Notes under the pieces: generated by a model | Databases searched by the model: none | Seen by the model: only the letters and a program-made list of their open reading frames with translations | Told to the model about the DNA's origin: nothing | In this document: positions 1 through 12,168 of the stretch, in pieces | Numbering within the stretch: the first letter of the stretch is position 1 | Layout of the letters: every line of letters starts with the position of its first letter | Program-made: the position numbers and the translations under genes | Origin: Larimichthys crocea | Taxonomy: Eukaryota > Chordata > Actinopteri > Sciaenidae | Direction: 5' to 3' | NCBI RefSeq assembly: GCF_000972845.2 | Contig: NC_040033.1 | Span: forward strand, 1,230,344 to 1,294,343 | Length of the DNA: 64,000 bases

Positions 1-3000
1 CTATGTTTACGGCGTGATGCGTTGACGCTTCATATATCAAAATGACACACGTACTTCACGAGATGTCGGGAGCGAAGCGGCGCGCCCACGATTTTCTTTA
101 AGGCGCTTTGCTTTTCCTCTCAGACATCACTCCTGTGAGGAGCACAACAGATTTGACAATCAACGGCCACAGGAGATTGTTCCGCTTGTCATTTGACAGA
201 CATGCGTTCTATGACAACTCATACATAAGATTACTAATATATAATGCAGCTCACAGGCATGGAAATGAATATTAACTTCGTTCTTTCTTCCAATGTGTGT
301 TTTTATGTCTTCACATAGATCAGTGGAATCACGGGCAGGATGTAGCTTGTCACAGCTTTGTCATGTCGCTCCGTTCTTATTGTGGGTAATTGGGGGGGAA
401 AAAATGAATATATCCTGAATTCAGCACATATCTCAGACAACTCATTGACTTGTTTATGCAGGAGTGTTCCTTTTTTATAACAAATGTAGACTTGTGCTGT
501 ACTTAAGAGCAGTGACCTCATGCAATGCATCATTGTTGAATACAAATGAAAGAAATGCAGGTGGTGAATAACTGAACGACGGAAACTAGGGAGTATAAAA
601 TGAAACTCAAGTCCATCTAGCTCAATTAGGTCACAGGCTTGTAACTTGTGAAAGCTCTGATGTTGTGTTTGAGCAGGTAACACATTTTTATAACTAATTA
701 GGACTGAAACCTGATTGTGTAATTGAACAATCATTCATGGCACAGCCTAAAGCATAGAAGGGGGAAGAAAAAAAAAAAAGACATATTACGGAACCAACCT
801 AATTTGTTAAGCCTCATTCATTATTGAGCAAACAGCTATTGCTCTATTGCTGTTCACACCTTGTTTGCAATCCTGACTACCACATCAACACTCAAGCATT
901 CAGCTCTGGCCTTGTTATGAGACACTTAATTGTGCTGCAAACAAGAGACAGGATCCACAAATGGTTGGAATGAAGAATGGAGCTAATGGTTTCCACACCT
1001 GTTTCATTGTTCCTCTTCCTCCTCCTAATGCACTTATAAGCTGTACAGTAATGGAAGACAGCGTACCTCTAATTTCATAACCTGAGCCCTCATTGACATC
1101 ATTGTCTTTGATTAATTATACAGACTTGGAACATCGGCTTCAGAGGGAGATTACTTCAACAAGGTTATGCCGTGCACCTAGATCCATTTATTCTGTCTGT
1201 CACCGCAGTATCTTAAAAGTCAAAACTGATCTGCAAAGTTCTCCGTGCAGAAATTGGCACGAACTGTCTTGACACGGGTCAGACATGCCTTCTCCCAGTA
1301 GGTCGCTCCTCATTTAGCATTGACATAATGGAAAATGACTGTTCTCATAATTCCTGCAAAATCACGCCTCTGCCACTGTACGGGCCCGGGGAGGGCTCCA
1401 TGCATATTTTATGAGATAAGTTCATTAGCATGTGTCGGGCTTCGGTTTGTGAGCCTTGACCCGTGTGTCTACTTCAGATAATGCAACGCAGTGGGCTGAC
1501 AGCGTTCTCGCACGTCACCTTCAATAATCAAAGAACATATGGCTAGCCGATCTGCTGGTCCAGATTACCACCCACAAGAGACTCCCACAGAAAGTTATTA
1601 GTCGTCAAGGCTGCCACAAACATGACAAGCAAATAAGTAGGCATTGAGTTCTGGAATAGAGGGGAGAAATTAGTCATCTGGATCAAGTTCTTGTTTTGCA
1701 TACACTTCATTTCCTGAATGATACGTGGGCAGAGATCCCCCACCACCCCTTTTCTTTAACAAGTGCAGTGCTTTCCATTGACGACGGCACTGTTTTCTTT
1801 CTTTTTTTAAGGTTATGGCACTGCCTACTCATGACTCAGACGAGCGTTTTCTGACCTTCAGTAAGTTTTCACGAAAGTTTTTTAAAATATTAGAAATTCA
1901 CATTTGGAGTGGGAGCCTATAATAGATTTCCTGATTGTACAAAAGAGGCGGCAGACGTAAAACCAGCTGAGAACAACAGTCAAAGTCGACGGCATTACAT
2001 TTAATAATCGAGAGAAGGTGTCGGTGAGTGCGTCAGAGATGATTGGATGTGTTGAGGTGTCCTGGGTGTAGATTTATGGAGGGTGTCGTGATGAGCAGCT
2101 TCTTTTTGGCTACTGACCTGGGATCATACCTGCAATGTTGTGATTTCTACCTTTTTTATTAAACATTAGTATTAAATTCAAGTAGGATTTCTACCATGTG
2201 TTCCATCCCTTAAGGATTCCTGTATTGCAATCCACAAATATTTGCTGCACATTCCATTAAAAAGTGATAAAAAAACAGAGACTGGTAACCCGTGAGACAA
2301 TGATTAGCAAATAGAAAGGTAATTAGTAGAAGTGTTACACAAACATCCGCTGAAGCTACCTTTATAATCATAGCAGTCATAAAGTAGACGACTGTGTGCT
2401 TTTATTTCCTTTATTAAATGTGGATACAGGTTTGAATTAAACCTTAGTTTAAAGACTCAGCCTTTGTACTAAGTGCGACTGCCAGAACACTCTGCATTCA
2501 TGTGTCTCTGCATGAAAGGACCAGCAGCATACTAGATCATATAGCTTTAAACATCTGATTGCAGTTTAATGAAGGCTTGTTTCATAATCACAACAGTATC
2601 GTTTAATTATGAAAAATCAAACTGATTGTGCAGCTGTCGCCTTGCCTTAGAAAATGTATCGTTTTGTTTTTCCCAACATGTACAACATTTGGGTCTTTCC
2701 TGCATGAGTATTTTTCTGAAGGGCTGGATGCTCAGGTTGCTGCACAACAGTGTTGCAGGGTCATGCATTGTGTTCGCTGCTGCAGAGGAAATAAAATTTC
2801 CCAAACGCTGCCATGATGTTTTTTTTGCTACCATCCTTTCACTATTGTCACCTCCGTGATCGAAACTGTGACCTCAATTGAACCGCAGCACCGCATGACA
2901 ACAACAACAAAAAAAAAAAGAAAATGTGTGTGCACCAAGGCTCGGGAGATGAAAGGGAGGAAAAAGTGAGGTAGTCAGTCAGGGAAATCACAGTGAGGAC

Positions 3001-4013
3001 ATTGTTTCTCACAGCTAAGGCCAAAGAAGACTAATATCATTGGAACCCTTCAGGGGAAGAGTGGGAGGAGAGAGGTGTAGGTGGAAGCAGTGTAATGAAA
3101 ATGGGAGTAACAACACAGCTGGCCAGTCAGGCTAAATTATCAAAGAACACCTCATGCGTAAGTTATAGCACAACCAAAGTAATGAATAGTGAACAAAACG
3201 ACTGTGGTAGTTACTCAGATACATTTACTCATTTAGGACACAGTTCTGTTGGCTTGGCGGAAAAAACAAGGTGCTTTATTCATGTCGAGGTGTGAAACTA
3301 CGATAGTGAATGATATGTTGCTGTGTTTGGGGAAAAGGGAAATACATTTTCAGCCACTTTCATGAGATGTTTCATTTTGTTCTTCGCTTTCTTTATATCA
3401 GGGTCTTTTGAGAATTTGGCTTGGAAAAGGGTCTCCCCTCCGCCGTCACCCTCCCCTTATTTTACTTGCTTACTTTCACTCAATTCCCGGATGACCAAGA
3501 GATGATGATTATGCTACTTGATCCCAAAGGCGCTCAGCAATTGAGCCAAGATAGCCTAATATTGCTGTTTTGACACAACATATAAAAAAGGTCTGTCACA
3601 AGGTATTTATTAGTTTTGGAGTCTGTGTGGGAAAATAGTAACATTAAAAACATCTACTGTAAGTTCCAACTAATGTTTTTTAACCTAATGACACATTGAG
3701 GCTTCATGCATGTGAAGTGAAAGCAGTTCATTAGCATTTAAATGTCAGTAAACATATGGACGATATCTATCTGAACAACAAAGACGCTGTTCATGTTTTT
3801 AGATGAAGACGGAAATCACTCGAGTCTTCTGGGAACGTCATACCTGAAGCCTTTTATTATTATTCTAATTTTCCCACCACTGGAAAACATGGATGACGTA
3901 TCACCTGTGATGATGTGACACAGTCACAGAGACGGTGAGCTGATGCTGTGTTTGCTAAGTAAACACCGGTGACATGGACTATATAACATGATTGCTTAGT
4001 GTCTTCGTGAATA
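1..4013. other. Non-coding stretch, no gene recognised
   Basis: AT-rich DNA with no open frame that resembles a known protein and no repeat family I recognise. A segment at about 1040-1520 looks enhancer-like: it contains TAATTA at 1113-1118, a GGGCCCGGGG island near 1382 and long runs without low-complexity sequence. Open frames here, such as the 143-codon one on the minus strand at 303-734, have no recognisable motif and are of a length expected by chance. An A-rich tract lies at about 2900-2922. Confidence 0.5.
1040..1520. promoter_or_regulatory. Candidate conserved non-coding element (appearance only)
   Basis: The segment lacks simple repeats and carries homeodomain-type TAATTA (1113-1118) and TCATTAGCAT-like motifs around 1420. 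In fish and other vertebrates such segments are often developmental enhancers. Nothing here proves conservation; the call rests on composition and motif content alone, and a cross-species alignment would decide it. Confidence 0.2.
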
Positions 4014-4516
4014 CAGTAGTCCCTCGTTTATCGCGGGGGATATGTTCTCAAAATAACCCACAATAATCGAAATCCGAAGTTTTACAATTATTCTACATGT
4101 TTTAAGGCTGTAAACCCCCTAACCACACACTTTTATACACATTTCTCAGACAGGCATTAACATTTTCTCACATTTCTCTCTTATTTAAACTCTCAAAGTT
4201 CAAACTTTCCCATATTTAACAAAAATAAGTACGATACTGTATTAGTAAATGAAACCAAAGATCAAAACCTGTTTTCAAGCCCAAACATTTGTAACAAATG
4301 TTTTAATGATCAATCTACGAGGTCTGACACATAAGAAATTATTACCAGTAACTCAAGCGTTTTTCACAGTTCCTCTGATGGTGCCGAACACAATGCGCGT
4401 TCATACTGTACAGTACGCTGTAAAAAAAAAAAAGCATGCAAAATTATACACAAAAAAAAAAAACGCAAAACAGCGAGTCCGCGAAAAGTGAAGCGTGTTA
4501 TAGTGAGGGACAACTG
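4014..4516. mobile_element. Non-autonomous Tigger/pogo-like (Tc1/mariner superfamily) DNA element
   Basis: The left end reads CAGTAGTCCCTC and the right end, reverse-complemented, reads CAGTTGTCCCTC, so 11 of the first 12 bases match. Each end is flanked by TA (4012-4013 and 4517-4518), the target duplication expected of Tc1/mariner elements. Just inside the right end is a GCGAGTCCGCGAAAAGTG motif that, with the TTTATCGCGGG of the left end, is typical of pogo/Tigger-type elements. At 503 bp it is far too short to encode a transposase, and its open frame (4249-4491) consists largely of A-tract lysines. It would have been mobilised by a related transposase elsewhere. I recall very similar short elements in fish genomes, but that is memory and not a search. 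Confidence 0.75.
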
Positions 4517-6251
4517 TACTCCATATTCTTTCCAAATGATCTTTTCCAGCCTTGCTCAAGCATCCATCCCTGGATAGCGCAGTACAGTCTCAAACCGATG
4601 GTAGATTCTCAAAGCAGACCGCAGTAACAGAAAGTTCTGACATATGACTTGACTTCTGAAGTGGGGCAAAGAAGACAAATCACACAACCACCAACAGGGA
4701 GGCTGGTCACATGTAGCCTGGCTCATGGCAGCTGGTTGCAAGATACAACAGTTAAGTGGCGTTTTTACAGTAATTAAATGTTGCAATTAGTGTAACCAAC
4801 TAGTGTTTCAAGGGTAGCAAAGTCATGCACATCCCTTTTATATAATATTTTTTTCACTTTCACTCACTGAGGCCCCCTCAGGGAAGCCCACCACCTACTT
4901 TGAAAACCTCAGCTTTAAAAGATATTCATTAGAGGGCTGCTTACATCCACCACAAAACAAAAAAAAAGAAAAGAAAAGCTGGTTCCCTGAACAATGGAAA
5001 CATTAATATAATCTGATGAGTCGTCTTCCCCACTTTCTCTTACATCCCACACGCATTATATTTGTGGAGAGCCTAAGGATGCTTTCCTCTCCCATTATGT
5101 CTGGGCAGTTGTTAAATTTGGTGGCGGATATGAAACACTGTGGACACACGCATACCCGGAATATGCCGAGTTTAGTCTCAGCCCAAGTCACCCCTCAGTA
5201 TGCCAGTGACGCTGTTCGACAATATTATAATAACATTGTTCCCACACATACCTGGAAAAAACAAATATCTGCATTAATAAAAAGTTCTTTCTTTTCAGGA
5301 CACTGCTGTGGGACTGCGGATGATTTGTTTCTAAATATACCGAGCTATATTTGTCTTATTTTGTCCACCCTTGCATCTGAGTTTTGAGTTTGGACCATCA
5401 GAACAACAAAAACAAAACAAAAAAACAGTTTATTAGGTTCCTTGCTGAAAAACTGATTCAGCCATAAAACAACCTTGGTGATTTGAAAGAGATGATAACA
5501 CCATTGAATGCCAGCAGTAAGTTTTTCCAACCATTGATTTGTCCAGTTGAAGGAACACCTATCTTTCATTGAGTTCATTAGAACACTAGGACAGTAAGCC
5601 AAAACACTTTCTTTTAATAGTGACAAATGGCAACTACTGCTGTTGCCAAGGCTATTTCTGTGATAAATGTGCCTCGATGCTTACTTTACTAAAGTGCTTT
5701 GTCGGCAGAAGCGAGACTGGAAAGAGACTTAGCGGAGGGTTTTGGTCACGTCGGGGAAGCTGCTTTGGACAGTTTTACTATCTGACAATTGTTTTATATT
5801 GGAAAATGTTGGACGACAGAAATAATACCCTCAAAGATCTGAAGTAAAAAAGGTGTCTTCCTTTATTTGGAATATATTACGCTAAAATTTAATGATCCCT
5901 TTTCAGTATGTAATCAACATAAAAACAGTATAGTTAAAGTTAAATCTCTGTAAATTGGTAGATATTCTGGCTTCAGCCAAAGATCTTTAGTCAGGGGAAG
6001 AAACTCTAACCCTTTTTTTTTTAAAGATCCAACAACTCCAGCAGAATTTTTACTTCGTCTCGAGCTGATCTAACATTTTTTGGAGTCACATTCTTCCAGT
6101 GAACTTTAAATCATGTCAGAGCTATACTCCCAGTTCATCTTAATACTTTTAAACCAGGACCATTAGTGTTTAGATCACGTAGCTCGTAAAACATAAGGTC
6201 TGCCAAATATTTTTTTAGTCTACAGATGTTCCAGCGTGTTATTTAATCAAC
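4517..6251. other. Non-coding stretch, nothing recognised
   Basis: No recognised gene or repeat. The 123-codon plus-strand frame at 5016-5387 and the 93-codon minus-strand frame at 5345-5626 show no domain, signal peptide or splice-bounded structure, and I regard them as chance. Short A-runs occur near 4960 and 5405-5425, and a T-run near 6012. Confidence 0.5.
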
Positions 6252-6315
6252 ATTTAGCTGGGTCGGACTCAGAACTGGCATGTGCTCAATATTAAATGAC
6301 TCGGGACATCCCTAG
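6252..6315. mobile_element. Degraded hAT-like element end
   Basis: The sequence ends in ATGACTCGGGACATCCCTAG, preceded by GGTCGGACTCAGAACTGGCA. The pattern 'GGACTCGGACTGGCA...ACTCGGGACATCCCTAG' is familiar as one terminus of a hAT-type fish transposon. No matching opposite end was found upstream, so this is at best a truncated, old fragment. The assignment rests on remembered pattern and needs a repeat-library comparison. Confidence 0.35.
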
Positions 6316-9300
6316 TTTCAGGACTGTGCACGGCGGCGTTGATGATGAAAACACTGACTGACAGAGACTGTCAGAGCCGGCAATAAAAGCAAACAAAGTG
6401 AAGTTAGCTTTGTCGCAGTGAAACACATGTCAGCTTATCTTTTCATATACGTTATGTCTGTCACTCCATCACTCCTACAGCTTGACATTTTCCTGCCACA
6501 GCCAATAGTGTCAACCATGCCTATATCTGCATACTCTGCATCAAAATAAATCAATAGAGGGAGGAACAATGAGTCTCTTTCCATGTTAGAAGAATATACT
6601 GATGTTTTATAATCTCCTCTAACTGGTTAGGCAACACATTTCACTACTAGTTTACTCAGGTCACACCACAGCGTACAGCATTTTCTTCTAAAACCACAAA
6701 TGATGAAGAATCAAATCAATCTTTTTGTCCCCGTAAGTTACCTGCATCCCCGTAATCCAGCTCTCAGCCATCTTTTGTCACGTCTTCGACATCTGAGGCT
6801 TTGACAGATACAAATATTCAGTCAGGACACACGCCTGATCTTATTTTGGAGCACTGCGAGACAGGCAGCCACAGAGATGAAATGAAGCAAGCTCTGTTGC
6901 CTCAAGGCAGCTATGGAGCTCCATTGGTGCACAAGCAACTGCTGTCATCCAGGCCGACAGCTCTCAAGCATGTAGGGCTCCAACAAATGTTTGACCCTGT
7001 GACTTGTGACCGCTTGAAACCAGTTTTGCAGAGCCTCTCCTCTCAGCGAGAGCCAGAGAGGCAGTTGCTCATAACTCAATACGTAATTATGGATTATTGC
7101 AGTTATATGAAGCAAATAGACACTGCGGGGTGCAGCTATGCACGTCAGGAGGGAGCGGGAACACAATATATGTGACCAGTGTGAAGAGCCGCATTGATTA
7201 AAATGAAGCAGAGCAGTTCTGTGATGGACGACCGAAGAACAAAGCTGAAACACGTCCAGTGCAAACCGCCTGTTAGAGAGACCCTGCCAAAGCAGCTGAG
7301 GGACAGATTTACTGTTGCTGTTCTCGTCTAACTCGTGACCTTGAAGTTCCACTCCTGTCCCAAATCATTTGGTTACTCATTAACCTCTTGTGTTGTTTCT
7401 GTCTTAAGATTTATTCACTGCAGGTGAAATAACGCCCCTGTTGTTCTAACTCACCCAACTCACAATGTTTTCCATCATGCCATGATTCAGAAAGTACACA
7501 GTACATGGAAGTGTGATCTTTAAGGAAACTGGTGAACCTTGAAAAACATTAGTCTGCTTGATTTGAAAAGTTCAATTGCAACCTTAAAAACATGAGTTGA
7601 CATAACTTAAAAATGTAATTTGGTATGATTATCGTTTGTTGTCTTTCTTTGACGAGAAGTTTTCTTGAATGTATAATGTAATACAGATCTCTCTCTTAAC
7701 TTAGAGTATTGAGTTTAAATAATAAATTATTAATTGTTTAAAGCATCAATTCAGCTAAAGTTTTTAAGTTGAACCACTCTGATATTTACAGTTTATACTT
7801 TTTGTAGACTAACGCATGTCTTCGGTTCAGCTTTCTCCACTTGACTTTATAAACTCCCTCAGATTGTATACCACCTTGAATAGAATCCAGCGATGATGAA
7901 AAATAAATTAGCTGCGTGTCCTATTGAACGAAGGTTGCCTTTCTGTTAGAAACTGAACTTTTCCCCCCTGAAGATATGGAAGGCTTAGCTGTAGAGACAA
8001 AACTGGCCTGAGGCAATAAAGAAGCACCACACTGACTCAGCTCTCCCCAGCGTGAACACGTCTGGATCCCCCGCCAACCAAATCTGTGATGCAACATATT
8101 TGGCTCCAATGAAAGGTTATGATTTAAAAAAAAGGAAATATATGTTCAAATAGGCAGCCGGGATCAAAATTATGGATTTTTCTTTCCAAACTCTAAGATG
8201 CTATTAATTATCTGTGTCATGTTGCATGTGCACACATTCACACAAGAAAGAGAAATGAAGTACCTAAAGGTGGAACAGCTCAAAACCGATGCCTGTTTCC
8301 TGTAGTTTGAGTCAGAGCTGCCGCTGCTCTCTGATCTTCAACCGATTGAATGTACATTAAAATAAAAAGGTGCGAACGAGGAGAGCCGTCAGCACTCAGC
8401 TTGACTGAGCCCACAAGCCAAATTGACTGTAGGGGTAATCTAGCTTTTACCTGGGTGTGCGGTAGCCCCCGCTGCTTCGGCTTGAACTAAGAAAAGACAG
8501 ACTCCCAGGCTGAATTTTGATCCCTTTTGTTGTGTTACAGAGTGTGTCATTAAATTCTGCTGAAGGCGATGCCAACTATTGACGGAGGAGGTGATAGAAG
8601 GCAAGTCAGGTTATAACAAGACGGATAGGACTGCGAAGGCACCTGTTTCTTTTCTAGGTGGAAAAACAAACCGGTCGGACAAAAGCATATGTAATCGAAA
8701 CACCTGGTGTTTACAGAGCAGAGTTAGTCATGGTGTGATGTAATATCATAATTAGACTTATTGTTCTGTGGAATAATCAGTCTAGTTTCTGAAAGAGAAT
8801 TGTTTTCCACAGTACAGATATAGGAACTCAAAGACTGACACAAAGAGACATTTCTCTAATATGCTGAATCCCCTCTACAAAATGCAACATTGTCATGGTG
8901 TGAGGATAAAATAGCTATTTCATAGTTCAATAACGTGTCCAGACTGAGAAGAAAACCCAACTCAAAAGCTTCCTCATAAAGTACAGACTTACAGCTGTGT
9001 AAATAACAATAAATACCGTCTTATGATCTCACATTAAGTGGCTGGGGGAGTATTTCTTGGTGACTGGTCTTCACTGCTAAGCTGTAAAGCATGAGGCGGT
9101 CAAACGGTCAATCATTTTACTTTTCTGCTGTGTTGCAGACATGCATCGATGTCCCACCCAGATACATCATTCTTATCTAAAGAAAAACAACCCAGTGAAG
9201 CACAAATCTGCTGCCTGAAGGTCATTTTATGGTCCTGAAGTTTGGTAGATACTGCAGCTGATAAAGGACAAACGTCCTTTGGGGGGGAAAAAAAGTCAGT

Positions 9301-9698
9301 TTAAAATGCCTCCATCCTCCCTAATCCAATATAAAACTAGTCCCCTTAAATTGCTGAATTTAATGCATCAGTTGCCCCCTCCGCGTACTTTGTGAGCTAG
9401 AAGATGGGCCCCCTTTAAATATAGTACATTAAATTTAGTCATGGGTTACACCCCTTAACGAAGGGATAAATTGAGGAGCAGGGGCATCATTAAGGAGGTT
9501 ACCTCTGGTCTGTATCATTTAGCTGTTTTTCCGCTTCAATTATGAATTCCATCACGAGGATTTCACCTTAATCATGGTATAGGCTCAATGAACATTAGAC
9601 GCCCACCATCCTGTCGTTAAACATCGATTTGGCGACATATAAAGAACGTTTAAAGACGAGGAAAAGTTGTTTCTTGGAGATCGTTCAAAACTCTTACT
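6316..9698. other. Non-coding stretch; long unrecognised frames on both strands near 6.8-7.35 kb
   Basis: Contains a 124-codon plus-strand frame (6801-7175) overlapping a 135-codon minus-strand frame (6945-7352). Neither shows a recognisable domain, and open frames on both strands of the same DNA argue against coding constraint on one. The rest, including the segment at 9300-9560 with several CCCC/GGGG blocks and AT-rich motifs, is unique-looking non-coding DNA. No tRNA or other RNA gene was seen. Confidence 0.45.
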
Positions 9699-10471
9699 CA
9701 GGGGACTCCAAACTATGGCCCGTGGGCCACATCTGGCCCGCCTAAACAAATGGAGTGGCCGACTTAACGATCCCAAACAATCCCTCTAAACATGGCATAT
9801 TTTTCAAAATTGCATTTTCCTATTATAAAATATCCACACTTAATGATTAAGCTTGGCATTCTAATTAAAATCTACCTTATTTACAAACTATTTACAGTAC
9901 TAGCTAATTTTCATCCCCTCGCACAATGGTATATTCCGACGTGACTTTGCTCGTGATCAATTTCCGCGCAGTTTGACCGGGGGATTCGACTCGGCGGGTC
10001 AGGGACGGCCGCACGGTGCGGGAGGATCCCCTCGTGGGACCTCTCCCCAGCGCTGGCTGGCCTCCGCCGGGCACGTTTCCTCCGCAGCGGTGCGCCGCGA
10101 CCGGCTCTGGGTCGGCTTGGGAAAGGCTCGGGGCCGGAGCCGTGAGCTTTACAGCACCCTCCTGCCTGGACCTCGCCGCTTCCCGGGGCCATGGACTTGC
10201 TCGCTGCGCCCTCTCCGTGACTGTCGAATCACACTTGATCGCAACTTTCACTTCCTCCCGCAACAAAAATGTAAAAAGCACCGCAACTTTCACTGCAATT
10301 TTTTTGAAAACCTCATGCAACATCAGGCATTTTAGGCTGCAACTATTTCAAAAAAAGGCCGTGAAATCCTGGTGGGACTGATATCATTTCAGTTACAGAC
10401 TGACCCCAGCCCCCCATCACAGAAAGGCAAGTTGATGTGGCCCGCACCGAAAAAAAGTTTGGGGACCCCTG
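9699..10471 (-). mobile_element. Non-autonomous hAT-like element, copy A (CAGGGG/CCCCTG family)
   Basis: It starts with CAGGGGACTCCAAACT and ends with AGTTTGGGGACCCCTG, a clear terminal inverted repeat. Subterminal sequence (GGCCCGTGGGCCACATCTGG on the left, GATGTGGCCCGCACCG on the right) is also inverted. It aligns along its length, in reverse orientation, with copy B at 33447-34158. A carries roughly 60 bp more than B inside the core (about 10145-10195). The 8-mer CTCTTACT directly abuts the left end (9691-9698) and recurs at 10477-10484, five bases beyond the right CCCCTG. The true right end may therefore be 10476, or the match may be a chance one. Internal open frames on both strands reflect a GC-rich core with few stop codons, not a transposase. 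No transposase domain was recognised. Confidence 0.8.
9960..10165 (-). repeat. GC-rich shared core module, copy in element A
   Basis: On the minus strand this block matches 33727-33922 (element B) and 16284-16481 (element C). Landmarks in reading order are CTGTAAAGCTC (shared with C, absent from B), GAGCCGTGAGC-like bases, CCGACCCAGAGCC, GGATCCTCCCGCACCGTG, GACCCGCCGAGT and CGCGGAA. It is much richer in G+C and CpG than its surroundings. Its origin is unknown to me. The shared edge falls at the CGCGGAA(G/A)TTG motif, beyond which C diverges from A and B. Confidence 0.75.
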
Positions 10472-10799
10472 TTCTTCTCTTACTGATCCCTGTTTACCAC
10501 CACATTACCACAAGGTAAAAAAAAAATCAGAAGATGCTCAACTTTAGGTTCATACAGGTTGATTATTGATCTACAAACTAGAGGTATGCTTTGCAAAGTT
10601 ACTATAAAGCATGGTGTATAGATGAACCACAGTGACCGCAAGCCAGATAATGCTGGTATTGGCATTATTTGTGTCAAAGGCTAAATATTCGGTCAGCAAG
10701 CGCACAGTCAGCGGCTCAGACACTCTATTAGTTTCTGTAATACATATACAAAAGCCATCAGCTGTCCAGCTGTTGTTGCCGGTGGTGTAACGTCACTTT

Positions 10800-11240
10800 G
10801 GAGCCTCGTTTAGCGGTGATTCAATACAGGCCCAGTTAATTAGCATCGTTATCTGATCGTCCATGAATTACCAATACCATTCTCAGTATTTGTAAGTTTT
10901 CATCAAGCCTTCAGTAGATCTGTGAATCTGAGAACTTAGAGGTATTCTGCCTGCTGTGACCTTCATCAGTCATTCGCACAGCTGAAAACAACTGATGTGC
11001 CGCGAGTCGGCCTCTTTAATCACAGCTGAACAGCTTTTGCCTATTACAGCTGTTGTCGTCCTCTAATTATCCTGATCTAATAAGTGCATTTGCTTGCTGT
11101 GACAGGCATATATCCCAAACTATTATGACTGTCATTATCCGGCCGCGACATTTTTTTTTTTTTCAAGCCAACACGCTTCCCCCATTTTCACTTAATTAGA
11201 CATTGCTAAATGTTAACAGATAAAGCTTGGGCGAGCGAGT
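10800..11240. promoter_or_regulatory. Candidate conserved non-coding element with three TAATTA sites
   Basis: Contains TAATTA at 10837-10842, 11064-11069 and 11193-11198 within otherwise complex sequence. The only low-complexity piece is the T-run near 11151. CAGCTG E-boxes flank these sites (for example 11048-11053). Clusters of homeodomain core sites plus E-boxes are typical of neural or developmental enhancers in vertebrate gene deserts. This is a composition-based inference; no conservation was measured. Confidence 0.28.
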
Positions 11241-11294
11241 CAGCCTGCGTTCAGATTTACACCCAGCCTGAGCAGATGGCAATAAATTAGATAT

Positions 11295-11342
11295 GAGAGA
11301 GTGAGGGAGACGGAGAGAGAGAGAGGGAGAGAGAGAGAGAGA
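11295..11342. repeat. (GA)n-rich simple repeat
   Basis: About 48 bp of GAGAGA and GGGAGA units on the plus strand, a homopurine tract. Confidence 0.9.
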
Positions 11343-12142
11343 ATGGGCATTGGCCTAAACAATTTCTGAATTTCTGGTTAATGGTTTAAAAAAAAAAAAA
11401 GAAAATGCCATGTTTGCTTTTGTAGCATTTTTTTGAAGGTGCCAGTCTCTATTCGAATCAACAATTATGGAGATGGTATTATGAGCAGTTCCATCTTCTC
11501 CCACTGTTTACTTAGTTCCTCATTTGGTGCTGTGGTGTTATACTCAAAAGCAAAGCATTGATGTATGGCTGCTTTAATGTTCCGGCTCATATTCAAAAAG
11601 CCTTCACATCAACCACAGCCTGGCGTTGATGCAGAGGACAGCGCTGAAACTCTCCTGTGGTAGGTGAAGTGAAAAGAAATAAGCAATCCTGCAAACATGT
11701 GTCCAACAGAACTGCTCAGCTGTTCATTTTAAATACACGCAACTGTGAAGAGTGAGCTCCTCGACGTTGTTTTCCACTGAAGCTTAAACGGGGCTAACAT
11801 CTTCACCTCTGCGGTCGACTCGTCAGGGTTTGTCATGAGACTTTTATTGCAGCTCAGCTCCGTCACCCTGTGCAGACGTGAAGAACTCCTCCTCCTCCTC
11901 AGCCACACCAATCGATAATGCAGGTGGTGCGGAGGAACAGCCAGCTTGTTGCCATGCTGTGCTGCAATATAAGGTTCTCCCTCAACTTAGAAAAATAAGT
12001 TAACGCTGAAAAGATTTTCTCCAACTTGTATCTTTTTCCTTTTGTTTACATTTTCCCCAACACAGTAATGACTAGCACCGTCTGGGGAATTCTCACCCGA
12101 TGAACGCCTTTTGTATTTGATTATTTGAGGCAGATCTTAAAA

Positions 12143-12168
12143 GTGTGTGTGTGTGTGTGTGTGTGTGT
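12143..12168. repeat. (GT)13 microsatellite
   Basis: Thirteen uninterrupted GT dinucleotides, followed by TGGTGTGAG. Confidence 0.95.

Noticed and set aside
303..734. 143-codon minus-strand frame
   Set aside because: No recognisable motif. AT-rich DNA on this strand gives an arbitrary peptide.
9904..10323. 139-codon minus frame and 120-codon plus frame inside element A
   Set aside because: They lie over the GC-rich core where stop codons are rare in several frames. They show no transposase features, and the copies in B are frame-disrupted.
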